A stretch of 64,000 nt of DNA from Paenibacillus durus (GTDB lineage: Bacteria; Bacillota; Bacilli; Paenibacillales; Paenibacillaceae), in the NCBI RefSeq assembly GCF_000756615.1, contig NZ_CP009288.1, positions 1,178,001 through 1,242,000 of the forward strand, given 5' to 3'. The position numbers and the translations under genes are program-made. The notes under the pieces are model-generated. The model ran no database searches, was not told the origin of the DNA, and worked only from the letters and a program-made list of their open reading frames with translations. Positions 1-8,594 of this stretch are shown here, in pieces (the stretch's first letter is position 1; every line of letters starts with the position of its first letter).

Positions 1-723
1 GAGTTGCTGGATGCCGCTCATGACAAAGGCTTCAAGGTTAACATTACGACCAACGGTACGCTGATCCGCAAAGCGGGAGACAAGCTGCGAGGGAAGCCGG
101 CGCTGCGGCAGATGAACTTCTCACTGCACAGCTTTGACGGACATGAGGGCTCCGAGGACCGCGAAGGGTATCTTGCGCATATTATTGGATTCGCCAAGGA
201 AGCTGCGGCGCAGGGCGTCTTCATCTCCTTCCGGCTGTGGAATCTCACCCCGGACAATCTGACGAATCAGCAAAGAAGCCGGAACCGGGAGACGCTGTCC
301 GTACTGGAGTCGGCATTCGGTCTGGACTACCAGATCGAGGAAAAGATCGTTCCCGGCAGCAGCGTGAAGATCGCCGAGCGGATCTTTCTGAACCAGGACC
401 ATGAGTTTGAGTGGCCCAGTCTTAGCGCTCCCGAAGACGATGGTAAAGGGTTCTGCCATGCCCTTCGCAGCCAGGCCGCCGTACTGGTTGACGGGACGGT
501 GGTGCCCTGCTGTCTGGATGGAGAGGGCGTCATTAATCTCGGCAATATCCACCGGACGCCGTTCTCCGAGATCGTGGAGGGAGAACGGGCGAACAATCTG
601 TTCTACGGCTTCTCCCGCAGGGAAGCGGTGGAGGAACTGTGCCGCAGATGCGGCTACCGGCAGCGGTTCGGTTCGAGTGAACCGAATAGTACGGCTTCAG
701 GTATGAGCCGCAAGGAGAGCTGA
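1..723 (+). CDS. Radical SAM/SPASM domain protein, 5'-truncated by window edge
   Basis: The reading frame is open from base 1, so the gene starts upstream; about 240 C-terminal residues are visible. The ITTNGT motif near residue 15 is the beta-strand segment that follows the CxxxCxxC cluster site in radical SAM enzymes; the cluster motif itself lies outside the window. The C-terminal third carries a SPASM-type cysteine pattern (FCHALRS, VDGTVVPCCLD, then ELCRRCGY) expected to hold an auxiliary iron-sulfur cluster, with the usual 'G.I....F.EI' segment between. Such enzymes modify peptides or act in cofactor biosynthesis. The substrate cannot be told because the neighbours upstream are not visible. 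A strong hairpin follows the stop. Confidence 0.85.
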   Translation, partial: ELLDAAHDKGFKVNITTNGTLIRKAGDKLRGKPALRQMNFSLHSFDGHEGSEDREGYLAHIIGFAKEAAAQGVFISFRLWNLTPDNLTNQQRSRNRETLSVLESAFGLDYQIEEKIVPGSSVKIAERIFLNQDHEFEWPSLSAPEDDGKGFCHALRSQAAVLVDGTVVPCCLDGEGVINLGNIHRTPFSEIVEGERANNLFYGFSRREAVEELCRRCGYRQRFGSSEPNSTASGMSRKES

Positions 724-777
724 ACGGGATGGCAAGGAATGGATGGATGGACTATATAGGGGTTGTCCCATAAGTGG

Positions 778-822
778 AGAAGCCGGCAGGTCTTTCGGTT
801 ATTGAAAGACTTGCCGGCTTCT
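778..822 (+). terminator. Hairpin, probable terminator after the radical SAM gene
   Basis: A 19-bp stem with a single G-T wobble (778-796 against 804-822) encloses a 7-base loop. The downstream tract is only moderately T-rich. Position 55 bases after the stop fits a terminator for the upstream gene. The bases before it (GGTTGTCCCATAAGT) resemble some IS ends, but no transposase is near. Confidence 0.6.
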
Positions 823-1410
823 GTTATTCTGTCTGCCGCCCTCCCATCGAACCAGGTTAGGAATCAGGGCAATCGCTGACGGATTGTTCATCAGAACGTT
901 TTCATAGAGTAAGAAAGTGAATTCGGGAGACTCGAAAAAGATTTTTGGGGCGGCCCGGGTGTTGATATGTATTGCTGCGAGCGCAGGTGCGGCCTCCTTG
1001 GCGCTTCAACATCAAGTGATGAGGTTAGGTTGGTTATGATTTAAGTTCAGCGTCTTGCAAAACAGCTAAGATGCAGCTTTTTTTACCCAAAACGCTTATT
1101 CACAGGGAATTCCTGCTAACATGCAGGGATTTGAGGCTGGGCTGACTGAATTTGAGGCTGTGCGGAGAAAAACCTGTATTTCCGTAGGCATATTATACAA
1201 TGGCTGTTCTCAGGTGACCAAAAGATGCACAATCTCAGGTTTTTTGCCTACTTTGCTCCATCATGCCCCAGGGATCGGAAATACATTACCCTGTACACCT
1301 GCCTAAATTCCCCCTCAAAAAAAATCGTCCCGGCAGCCATTTCCATGGCATATGGTACCCCCTCTTTTGCACGATGAATGCACGATGAATGCACGATGAA
1401 TGCATGGAAA
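823..1410. other. Gene-free stretch with short direct repeats
   Basis: I see no convincing gene in about 590 bases. ATTTGAGGCTG occurs twice, 21 bases apart (1129-1139 and 1150-1160), inside a quasi-periodic stretch of about 200 bases that looks like an interspersed noncoding element. Just before the convergent ArsR gene an 11-bp unit, GCACGATGAAT, is repeated three times in perfect tandem (1369-1401). The small ORF at 1121-1306 has no ribosome site and no coding look. Confidence 0.5.
1369..1401. repeat. Perfect 3 x 11-bp tandem repeat
   Basis: GCACGATGAAT is repeated three times without mismatch, directly followed by a partial GCAT. It ends 9 bases before the stop codon of the minus-strand ArsR gene, so it lies in the 3' untranslated region of that gene. 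Confidence 0.9.
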
Positions 1411-1749
1411 TCAGCCCGGCTCGGTTAACCGCTCAGATTCCCCTGAGGCGTGATAGGCATCCAATATCGATCCAAGCAGTCCCGGGAAACGGACTTCCAA
1501 ATCCTCCGTGCGGATGCTGGAGAAGCGCTGTGTGCCTTGTACGCGAACGTGAAGAATGCCTGCCTCCCGCAGAGTCCGGTAATGATGGGAGAGGGTGGAT
1601 TTGACAACGGGAACAGCAATATCCCCGCATCTCCGCTCGCCTGATTTATGGATCACATCAACCAGATATAATCGGATGGGGTCGCTTAGGGCGTAAAGCA
1701 CAGAGGACAACTGAATATCCTGGCGGTCCGGATGATGGGGCATTTTCAT
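1411..1749 (-). CDS. ArsR-family winged-helix transcriptional regulator
   Basis: A 112-residue protein of normal ArsR-family length. Residues about 15-85 form the winged helix: a first helix with the family signature 'LSDPIRLYLVD', the recognition helix around 'STLSHHYRTLREAG' (the SHHL-like motif), and the wing before 'RFSSIRTEDLE'. The usual metal-binding cysteine box ELCVC is absent; the only nearby cysteine is in RRCGDI, so metal sensing is not indicated and another effector is likely. The start is fixed by AAGGAGG eight bases upstream of ATG. It lies 54 bases downstream of the rarD-like gene on the same strand and could be cotranscribed with it and control it, but this is inferred from position only. 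Confidence 0.85.
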   Translation of the reverse strand: MKMPHHPDRQDIQLSSVLYALSDPIRLYLVDVIHKSGERRCGDIAVPVVKSTLSHHYRTLREAGILHVRVQGTQRFSSIRTEDLEVRFPGLLGSILDAYHASGESERLTEPG

Positions 1750-1803
1750 ATCAAAAGCCTCCTTCGTATATTTCCTTCCGAATTTCCGTCACCCGTGCAA
1801 GGG

Positions 1804-2706
1804 TCAAAGAGCATCTGCCTGACTGACCGGTACGACCTTCACTTTGGACTTCTTGAACGTAACGAAGGAATAAATAATCAGGGCCAGCCAGATGAATGAA
1901 AAGCTGATTAAATTCCCTTCCGTGAACGGTTCGTTAAATAAGAAAATGGCAAGCAGCAGACTCGTAGTCGGCGCGATATATTGGATAAACCCGACGAGTG
2001 AAAGCGGAAGCAGCTGCATGGACTTGGCGAACCAGAATAAAGGCATCGCTGTCGCTACACCTGAAAGCATGAGAAGCAGGATCGAGAATAGCGGTAAAGA
2101 AGTGAAGATTCCCGTTCCCTGCGATTGTATGTAGAACAGGTAGCCGAGAGCTACGGGAAGCGCAATAATCGTTTCTCCGGTCAGACCAAGCAGAACATCC
2201 AGCTTCGCTATCTTTTTGGCAAGACCGTATAGGGCAAAAGTAACCGCTAAAGAAATGGCCACCCACGGAATATGCCCGTATTGAACAGCCATAATCAGAA
2301 CGCCGGCACCTGCCAGAAAGAGGGACAGCCATTGCCCCGGCGACAGCCGTTCTTTCAGGAAAATGACGGCGAACAATACGCTGATCAACGGGTTCATATA
2401 GTACCCCAGGCTCGTTTCGATCACATGATTGTTGTTAACGGCCCAAATGAAGAGAAACCAGTTGAGGCTGATAAAAATGGAGCAGAGAACAATGGCGGCC
2501 GCGCTTCTTCGGCTTGACCCAACACGCTTTAGCCGTTTCCACTGTTTGGACACCGTAACGAGAACCGCCACGAATACAAAAGACCAGGTAATCCGCTGCG
2601 CCAAAATTTCCCAAGCGGGCATCGCTGTAAACAGGCGCCAATATAGAGGCAGGAACCCCCATGATAAATAGGCCAAGACGGCGTAAATGATCCCTTTCTT
2701 CATCAA
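1804..2706 (-). CDS. rarD: RarD/EamA-family drug/metabolite exporter
   Basis: A 300-residue polytopic membrane protein with ten predicted hydrophobic segments in two EamA repeats. The N-terminus (KGIIYAVLAYLSWGFLPLYW) is the RarD signature: 'G....l.ay..WG..p.yw'. 'SLGYYMNPL' at the end of the first repeat and 'QYIAPTTSLLLA' in the second are also typical. The family exports small metabolites; RarD was named from a chloramphenicol-sensitive phenotype, but real substrates are mostly unknown. It precedes an ArsR-family gene on the same strand. A perfect 16-bp palindrome lies 39 bases upstream of its start and could be the operator. Length and frame are intact. Confidence 0.85.
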   Translation of the reverse strand: MMKKGIIYAVLAYLSWGFLPLYWRLFTAMPAWEILAQRITWSFVFVAVLVTVSKQWKRLKRVGSSRRSAAAIVLCSIFISLNWFLFIWAVNNNHVIETSLGYYMNPLISVLFAVIFLKERLSPGQWLSLFLAGAGVLIMAVQYGHIPWVAISLAVTFALYGLAKKIAKLDVLLGLTGETIIALPVALGYLFYIQSQGTGIFTSLPLFSILLLMLSGVATAMPLFWFAKSMQLLPLSLVGFIQYIAPTTSLLLAIFLFNEPFTEGNLISFSFIWLALIIYSFVTFKKSKVKVVPVSQADAL

Positions 2707-2744
2707 ATGATCCCCCAGTAAAAATCAAGAATATGATTTTGAAG

Positions 2745-2760
2745 TTCGATTATAATCGAA
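2745..2760. promoter_or_regulatory. Perfect 16-bp palindrome upstream of rarD
   Basis: TTCGATTATAATCGAA reads the same on both strands. It contains TATAAT in its centre, so a repressor bound here would cover a -10-like element of the rarD promoter. Candidate operator, perhaps for the ArsR-type regulator encoded downstream; no binding data. Confidence 0.45.
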
Positions 2761-2961
2761 ATTCCGAATAGTGGAAATGTAGCACACAATCAGATGAAAT
2801 GCAATTAGATTTGATAATGACATCAATAGGACACATAAGCGAAAAAAGCCTTTGGTGTGCGGATATGAGTTCATCATGCTCCGCTTCCCGAAAGGCTTTG
2901 TTTATAATGAACGGATCTCTATGTCTTCGAGCAACGGGTGCCGTTCCAAAAGACGGCATAG

Positions 2962-3087
2962 CCGTTTCAGGCTTCACGAGAAAGTCTCGGAAAGCCGCAG
3001 AGCATTGAGATGGGAATCCGGAATGAAGAGAGCTGTATCGAGTGGTGCGACAGAGTAATCGAGGCGCTGGGCAGGAATGAGATTTAA
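2962..3087 (+). pseudogene. Possible C-terminal remnant of a PadR-type regulator
   Basis: In frame 1, after a TAG at 2959, an open stretch of about 41 codons ends in TAA at 3085-3087. Its last 30 residues (for example IEMGIRNEESCIEWCDRVIE) look like the C-terminal helix of PadR-family regulators, where a '..S..WCD..I..L' pattern is common. No start codon with a ribosome site and no winged-helix part is present, so this would be a decayed fragment. The match is from memory of the family and is weak. The rest of 2707-3384 has no gene. Confidence 0.3.
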
Positions 3088-3161
3088 AAAAGAGGAGAAT
3101 AAGGGCTAGTCACAATAGAGAATTATTGATAAAATTTATAAATAATTAAGGTATATTCAAT

Positions 3162-3225
3162 TTGTTTTTATCAAACCCGCTTACTACAATAAAGAGAGAA
3201 GATATTTCAATGTGAAAATATTCTC
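3162..3225 (+). promoter_or_regulatory. Candidate promoter with overlapping dyad upstream of MFS gene
   Basis: TTGTTT (3162-3167) and TACAAT (3185-3190) are 17 bases apart. The expected start of transcription falls at the edge of an imperfect dyad, GAGAAGATATTTCA (3195-3208) against TGAAAATATTCTC (3213-3225), which could be an operator. The leader up to the MFS start is about 190 bases. Confidence 0.4.
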
Positions 3226-3384
3226 AATGTAAATTCTGCAACATGACTCATTCATATTCTCCTAAACAACCGGTGCGGCATGCCTTGTGAAAAAGAACAC
3301 AAGAACCTCTGTCAAAAGCCAAGGGGATTTTGTAATCGTAATGCTTGCAGGGCGGTGCACAACCGAGCGCAATGGAGGGAGAGC

Positions 3385-4596
3385 ATGAAGAACAAATATT
3401 TGTCAGCATCTTTGGGATTGTACATTAACTATTTCGTTCACGGCATGGCATTGATCATTATTGCTCAAAATATCGATTTCTTATCCAGGCAGTGGAATAC
3501 GGATAATGCCGGTGCCGCTGCGGTCGTTTCTTCTTTGGGCATCGGGAAACTGGTCGCCGTCTTTTTTTCGGGCAAGCTGTCCGACCGGTTCGGGCGGAAG
3601 CCTTCGGTAGTGCTGGGAATCTTTTTTTATGTATTATTCTTGGCCGGTATTCTGATCAGCCCGAATGTCGCGGTTGCTTATATCTTCGGCATATCCGCCG
3701 GTGTGGCAAATTCCTTCCTGGATACAGGGACGTATCCGGCATTGATGGAGGCCTTTCCCAAGAAGTCCGCGCCCGCGAATATCATCATAAAAGCCTTTAT
3801 CCAAGGCGGACAGTTTGTGCTGCCTTATCTCATCGGATTTTTGATACTGCGGGATTTATGGTTTGGATGGAGCTTTATTTTTCTAATTGCGGTTCTCTGC
3901 GCCAATCTGGTATTCGTCCTTACCCGCACGTTCCCGCCTATGGCGGACGTTTCTCAGGCAAGTGAAGAATCGAGGCCGCAAAAGGCAAGAACCTTTCATT
4001 TCAGCATGAATGAAATTTGCCTGATATTGTTCGGATTCGTTGCGCAAACCTTGCTCTACATCCTGGGGCAATGGATTGCCAAGTACGGCTCGGAGGTTGT
4101 GCATATGAGCGAAGGCTCATCGCGGCTTCTGGTTAGCTACGGAAGTCTTGGCGCGATCTGTTGTGTGTTAGTCACCTTTACGCTGGGAAACAGGGGCATT
4201 AAGTCGATCTATTTTATGATGATCTATACGGTTATGACAGCGGTCGTTTCCCTGGTGATTTGGGCGTTCCCGGTGCCGGTGGTCTGCACGGCAGGGGCCG
4301 TGCTGTTGGGTTATTTCTCTAGCGGCGGTCTGATCCAGCTCGGACTTACGCTGCTGGCGGAGAAATCTTCGCGGGGGAAAGGTCTGGTAACGAGCCTCTA
4401 CACGATTGCAGAGGGAGTCGCCATTTTTACCATTCCGCTTGCGGCGGCGGCCATCTCCAGAGTTAACATCGGGGGGATCTTTCTGCTGAACGCTGGGGTC
4501 GCTTTGTTCGGATTTGCGCTGACTCTGATTATTTTTATCCGGGATATTCGGCCTGTTAATGAAGCAAGCGTTCAAGCAGAACAAGTTCAGTGCTAG
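3385..4596 (+). CDS. MFS transporter
   Basis: A 403-residue major facilitator protein with twelve predicted membrane segments. The loop between segments 2 and 3 has the signature GKLSDRFGRKPSVV. A charged cytoplasmic loop (EESRPQKARTF) splits the two halves. I start it at ATG 3385 because GGAGGGAG lies just upstream; a longer frame from 3280 has no ribosome site and would add a soluble 35-residue tail. The substrate is not evident; 'AGVANSFLDTGTYPALMEAFP' resembles carriers for sugars or aromatic acids. It stands alone and is followed by its own terminator. Confidence 0.85.
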   Translation: MKNKYLSASLGLYINYFVHGMALIIIAQNIDFLSRQWNTDNAGAAAVVSSLGIGKLVAVFFSGKLSDRFGRKPSVVLGIFFYVLFLAGILISPNVAVAYIFGISAGVANSFLDTGTYPALMEAFPKKSAPANIIIKAFIQGGQFVLPYLIGFLILRDLWFGWSFIFLIAVLCANLVFVLTRTFPPMADVSQASEESRPQKARTFHFSMNEICLILFGFVAQTLLYILGQWIAKYGSEVVHMSEGSSRLLVSYGSLGAICCVLVTFTLGNRGIKSIYFMMIYTVMTAVVSLVIWAFPVPVVCTAGAVLLGYFSSGGLIQLGLTLLAEKSSRGKGLVTSLYTIAEGVAIFTIPLAAAAISRVNIGGIFLLNAGVALFGFALTLIIFIRDIRPVNEASVQAEQVQC

Positions 4597-4630
4597 AGAG
4601 TCAAGCTCCAGTAATAATAGAGAAAATAAT

Positions 4631-4660
4631 AGACACAGGCTCAGGGCCTGTGTCTGTTTT
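4631..4660 (+). terminator. Rho-independent terminator after the MFS gene
   Basis: A 9-bp perfect stem AGACACAGG (4631-4639) with CCTGTGTCT (4647-4655), followed by GTTTT. Confidence 0.8.
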
Positions 4661-4943
4661 GTGACCTTTGTAGTATAACCCTTATATGAAAATAGGAATA
4701 CAGTTCAGCCCTTCCTAATGATTAATGCGGCCCAAGCGGCCCCGATATAGGAAGAGGCTTTTTTTGTGCTGGGGGCTAATAATTCTTAGATTTTTAAATA
4801 GCTGAATTGGTTGGCAGTAAAGGGAAACGGGTAAAAGAATTTAGGGTTTCACCGGGAGACTCATGGATAAAAAATAGATCTATATTAGCTATTGGACGCA
4901 GCAGGATAGGGTAGCCCGGAAAGAAGTGGAGGAGTGCTTGATT
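4661..4943. other. Intergenic region before hybrid kinase
   Basis: About 280 bases without a gene. There is an AT-rich part around 4780-4900 but no promoter I can place with confidence. GGAGG at 4928-4932 is the ribosome site for the kinase start at 4944. Confidence 0.4.
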
Positions 4944-6785
4944 ATGGATGGAGAGAGACCTGCGCCGGTACCGTTAAATCCGATCACTGAGATTGCTAAG
5001 GCAGGGCATATTTTATACACGTACGATGACTGCGACAGCTATATCGACAATGCAGTGTCCTATGTTACGGCCGGTATTCATCAAGGATACCAGATCTTGT
5101 TCATTGACAATGTGGTTACGTACCGCAGGCTGCTTGGCAGGCTTGAAGAGGTGCTGTCCGCCGAGCAGTTGGAGGATGTTCATTATGTCGATAATTTTGA
5201 ATTTTACCGTCAATACGGCGATTTCCATTGCGATAGCATTATTAATCATTTTGAGAGAATTCTGAAGCCTTTCCTGGACCGGCAGATCCTGGTCAGAACC
5301 TGGGCTCATGTCCAGTGTAATGAGAAAGAGCGGGACAACATTCACATTACGCTTGAGGAATTTGAAAGAAAGGCTGACGGCTCCGTAAACGGCAACGGTC
5401 TTATGTCCGTCTGTGCCTATAACGCACGGGAAATCTCCGCATCGCTGCAAAATGTTCTGCTAAAGACGCATGAATATTTGATGACTGACAGGGAATTCAT
5501 CGTTTCTCCTCTGTATAAGAGTTCTCAAGCGTTTGAAGGGACTTTTCCTTCTCTCTCGGTCCAGAGCCAGCTTCTTAACGAGCAAAAGCAGCTTCTGATC
5601 GAGAAGGAAGCGGCTGAACAAATGAGTAAGATCAAGAATGAATTTATTGCCATGATGAACCATGAGATACGAACTCCGATGAATGGCGTGCTTGGCATGA
5701 CGGAACTGCTGTCTGAGACGAATCTGGATCACGAGCAGACGGAGTATTTGGATGCGATCCGCAAAAGCGGGGAATCCCTGCTCCGAATCGTTAACGATAT
5801 TCTGGATTTCTCCAAGATTGAATCGGGCCGCGCCTATGCCGTGAACGAGCCTTTTCGGATTAGGGACTGCATTGCGGAAGTGCTGGATGTGCTGCTCTTG
5901 AAGATTTTGGAGAAAAACCTGGATATCAAAGTATCTGTTGACCCTGACATCCCGGAAAGGATTACAGGCGACTACGACCGTTTGAGACAGGTGCTCCTCA
6001 ATCTGATTGAGAATGCTGTGAAATTTACCGAAGAGGGTGGCATTCATATCTCGGTCAACAGCCTGGTCCGGAGCGGCAGCAGGATTCAGCTTCAGGTTAC
6101 AATCAGGGATACCGGAATCGGAATACCGGAGGAAGCGCTAAAAAATCTTTTTCAGCCGTTCTATCAAGTGGATAATGGCTTGACGCGAAAGGTGGAAGGA
6201 ACCGGCCTCGGTCTGGCCATCTCCAAAAAGCTCGTGGAATTGATGGGCGGCGAGATCATGGTGCGGATGCCGGAAGAGCCGGGTGCTGCCTTTTTATTCA
6301 CTGCGGAATTCGGAATGATCCCTACGGAGAGCCGCGCTGAGGCTGTGGAAGAGGGCCCTGGCAAGTTCCCGTATTCCATGCGGGTGCTTGTAGCGGAAGA
6401 TAATGAGATCAATCAGCTTATCCTGAAAAAACGCCTTGAAAAGCTCGGGCATACCGTGACCATTGCAGCAAATGGAAAAGAGGCGGTCCGGTCCGCCGTC
6501 AGCATACCTTACGATATCATTCTGATGGATGTCCGAATGCCGGTGATGGATGGGCTTGAAGCGGCTCAGGTGATCAGAAATACGCTTGCCCAAGGTCAAG
6601 TGCCTTATATGGTGGCGTTGACGGCCAATTCCCTGCGGGACGACCGCGGCAAATGCCTGGACAACGGGATGGATGAATATTTGACAAAACCGGTCGATAG
6701 CGAAGCGCTGGCTGCTGTGCTGGATAAAGCGGCGGCCCGAAAAGCCGACCTTGGTAAAGCCCTCAATATGCCGGAAAATCGGTGA
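4944..6785 (+). CDS. Hybrid sensor histidine kinase with MEDS sensor domain and receiver
   Basis: A 613-residue soluble protein with no membrane segment. Residues about 15-195 form a MEDS-type domain ('GHILYTYDD', 'YVTAGIHQGYQILFID', 'VCAYN'), a RecA-like sensor fold found in DcmR-type and sporulation/stress signalling proteins of Firmicutes. A coiled segment (about 200-230) leads to HisKA with phosphoacceptor H in MNHEIRTPMNG (about 240), then HATPase_c (N box LNLIENAVKFT, G1 DTGIGI, G2 GTGLGLAI). A C-terminal receiver (about 478-595) has the acidic pair in VAEDNE, the phosphoacceptor D in ILMDVRMP and the invariant K in YLTKP. ATG 4944 is chosen for its spacing from GGAGG; GTG 4926 is the alternative. 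No response regulator or Hpt partner is adjacent, so phosphate must pass to a distant protein. Confidence 0.9.
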   Translation: MDGERPAPVPLNPITEIAKAGHILYTYDDCDSYIDNAVSYVTAGIHQGYQILFIDNVVTYRRLLGRLEEVLSAEQLEDVHYVDNFEFYRQYGDFHCDSIINHFERILKPFLDRQILVRTWAHVQCNEKERDNIHITLEEFERKADGSVNGNGLMSVCAYNAREISASLQNVLLKTHEYLMTDREFIVSPLYKSSQAFEGTFPSLSVQSQLLNEQKQLLIEKEAAEQMSKIKNEFIAMMNHEIRTPMNGVLGMTELLSETNLDHEQTEYLDAIRKSGESLLRIVNDILDFSKIESGRAYAVNEPFRIRDCIAEVLDVLLLKILEKNLDIKVSVDPDIPERITGDYDRLRQVLLNLIENAVKFTEEGGIHISVNSLVRSGSRIQLQVTIRDTGIGIPEEALKNLFQPFYQVDNGLTRKVEGTGLGLAISKKLVELMGGEIMVRMPEEPGAAFLFTAEFGMIPTESRAEAVEEGPGKFPYSMRVLVAEDNEINQLILKKRLEKLGHTVTIAANGKEAVRSAVSIPYDIILMDVRMPVMDGLEAAQVIRNTLAQGQVPYMVALTANSLRDDRGKCLDNGMDEYLTKPVDSEALAAVLDKAAARKADLGKALNMPENR

Positions 6786-6916
6786 TTATGTACGGCGCTC
6801 CTGGAGACATTGCTGAATGCAGAGACAGTGAGCGCGGGTAGAAGATGTGTCGGTGCGGCAATGCAGCATTGCAATACGGCGCGGGAAAGTAATGCGATGA
6901 TAGGACAGGAAGGCAC

Positions 6917-6962
6917 AAAAGGCAGGCTCCTCGCTTGTAAGCGACGGGGCCTGCCTTTTTCT
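6917..6962 (+). terminator. Strong rho-independent terminator after hybrid kinase
   Basis: AAAAGGCAGGC (6917-6927) pairs with GCCTGCCTTTTT (6949-6960), with an inner TCGCTT/AAGCGA extension. The A-tract and T-tract on the two sides would let it work in both directions between the convergent kinase and LacI genes. Confidence 0.85.
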
Positions 6963-7080
6963 AATCGAAACTTCCGGGATAGCGCTTCATTATGAGCATG
7001 CGACCCTTAAGCTGCCTGCAAAAATCAGCTTTGGCGGCTGTGCGGCGTATGCGCGGGGCGTGGGTGAACGGCGGGACAGC

Positions 7081-8127
7081 CTAGGATTGGTGGGCAGAGA
7101 TTCCGTTTGCTGATTCTGCCGCCTGCCTGGTTGATCCCCGCAGGACAACGCTGGATTCCAAATAGATGATTTCCTTATGGCGGTCCGGCTGCTCAATCCG
7201 GTTAAGAAGCGTCTCGACGACGCGCGTTCCGAGCTCATAGGGGTAAGTATGAACCGTAGTAAGCGGCGGGTCGATGATTTTAGCATTCGGGACGTCGTCA
7301 AATCCCGTCACTTCAATCTGTTCGGGCACTTGAACCTTCAGTTCCTTGAGCGCGCGGATCGCGCATATGCCGATATCGTCATTGGCGCAAACAAACGCAG
7401 TGGGCAGCTTATCCAGAGCCTTCAGCCTCTCTGCCATCCAATCGACGGAAAGGTAGGGCTGTGTGTCGTCCGGCGTTATGCTGAACGCGGGGTCGGGCCC
7501 CTGGCCGGATTCCCTCATCGCGCGCTCGAAACCGAGCCATCTCTCGTAAAAGCTCCGGCAGTGGTACAAATCTCCGATAAAGCCGATATTCTCGTGCCCC
7601 TCTTCGATCAACGTCTTGGTGAGGGTATAGGCAGAATATTCATTCTCGACCATAATAATGTCGTAGTTGTGGCTGCCAAAGACGGTGCGCGGAAGGAAAT
7701 CGATGAATACAGTTGGGATTCCGGCGCCAAGAATCGTTTTGACATAAGGTTCATGAAAAATCTCCATGCAGACGATTCCATCGATATTGTACGGATTGAT
7801 ATTGGACGGCAGCACATTGCTGCGGATATCATCAGGCTTCACCAGCATCAGAATCAGATTGAAGCCTTGGGCGCTGAGGCCCGTTTCCATTCCTTTAATC
7901 GTCTCGGAATAGAAGCTGATGGCATTGATATCTCCACGGGTGAGCAGCGCGATGTTTCCCATATTCATGCTGGAGAAATTCTTATATTTAAGCTCGGCTG
8001 CTTTTTGCAGAATCTTCTCCCTGGTCGCATCGGGAATTTGCGGATGATTATTCAGCGCTTTGGATACGGTGTTGCGCGACAATCCCAAAGCATCGGCGAT
8101 ATTTTGAATGGTCACTCTCTCGGCCAT
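7081..8127 (-). CDS. LacI-family transcriptional regulator of the fructan/sucrose block
   Basis: A 348-residue LacI/GalR regulator. Residues 4-25 are the helix-turn-helix (TIQNIADALGLSRNTVSKAL) and 'NHPQIPDATREKI' is the hinge-side helix. The periplasmic-binding-like core spans about 60-335, with family motifs FVCANDDIGICAIRAL and VTGFDDVPNAK. ATG 8127 is chosen because AAGGAG lies ten bases upstream; the frame also opens at TTG 8136. It is transcribed divergently from the GH32 genes with a 467-base gap that holds a LacI/CcpA-like operator inside the GH32 promoter. It therefore most likely represses those genes and is released by a sugar or sugar phosphate; the ligand is inferred only from context. 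Confidence 0.88.
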   Translation of the reverse strand: MAERVTIQNIADALGLSRNTVSKALNNHPQIPDATREKILQKAAELKYKNFSSMNMGNIALLTRGDINAISFYSETIKGMETGLSAQGFNLILMLVKPDDIRSNVLPSNINPYNIDGIVCMEIFHEPYVKTILGAGIPTVFIDFLPRTVFGSHNYDIIMVENEYSAYTLTKTLIEEGHENIGFIGDLYHCRSFYERWLGFERAMRESGQGPDPAFSITPDDTQPYLSVDWMAERLKALDKLPTAFVCANDDIGICAIRALKELKVQVPEQIEVTGFDDVPNAKIIDPPLTTVHTYPYELGTRVVETLLNRIEQPDRHKEIIYLESSVVLRGSTRQAAESANGISAHQS

Positions 8128-8594
8128 GGGCAGCAAGCTCCTTTTTGACTCATGACTTTTACATAAGCTTTTATACTGGTCCTAAAAATGCGACAATAAA
8201 TTGCGCAAATACAAATATGAATGTAAAGAGGGAAACTGGAATGTTGAGCTAATATATGCCCGTTACACTTAATTTACATACACTTTAAGGTAAATAAACA
8301 TCTTTTGCTTTCTTAATTATATAATTTTTTTCAGGTACTGCATAGTTTGCCCCCAGGATCGGCGTACCAATCTATGAAAGCAAGAATGAACCCTGGTATG
8401 GAAACGAAAATCCGGAAGGGGAACTGATAAAATAAATACCTAAAAAAGGATTGACACTCCGAATTGAAAGCGCTATACTTCAATTGCAATAATTTAGTTT
8501 ACATTTGTAATGTATTATGTAAATCAAATGACGTTGAGATGAATAACCGCACTTTGGAGTGGATCTGAAAAAGGCGGAGGACAGGAGGGGGAAC
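8128..8594. other. Divergent regulatory region between lacI-type gene and GH32 genes
   Basis: AT-rich, no gene. It holds the sigma-A promoter and operator described separately and a leader of about 110 bases. Within the leader an inverted repeat TTTACAT/ATGTAAA (8498-8504 and 8517-8523) with an inner ACATT/AATGT may bind a regulator or form a hairpin. The promoter of the lacI-type gene itself could not be placed with confidence. Confidence 0.5.
8451..8479 (+). promoter_or_regulatory. Sigma-A promoter with overlapping LacI/CcpA-type operator
   Basis: TTGACA (8451-8456), a 17-base spacer, and TATACT (8474-8479) make a near-consensus sigma-A promoter. TGAAAGCGCTATAC (8465-8478) matches 12 of 14 positions of the cre consensus TGWAANCGNTNWCA. 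It runs into the -10 box, the place where a LacI-family repressor would block initiation. Either CcpA or the divergent LacI-type protein could bind; sequence alone does not decide. Confidence 0.8.

Noticed and set aside
761..822. IS end (GGTTGTCCCATAAGT) next to the hairpin
   Set aside because: No transposase, no matching opposite end and no target duplication seen; kept only as a terminator.
1121..1306. 61-residue plus-strand ORF
   Set aside because: No ribosome site, lies in a quasi-periodic noncoding stretch, no recognisable protein pattern.
7177..8148. 323-residue plus-strand ORF opposite the lacI-type gene
   Set aside because: Antisense shadow; the minus-strand product has full LacI-family motifs.
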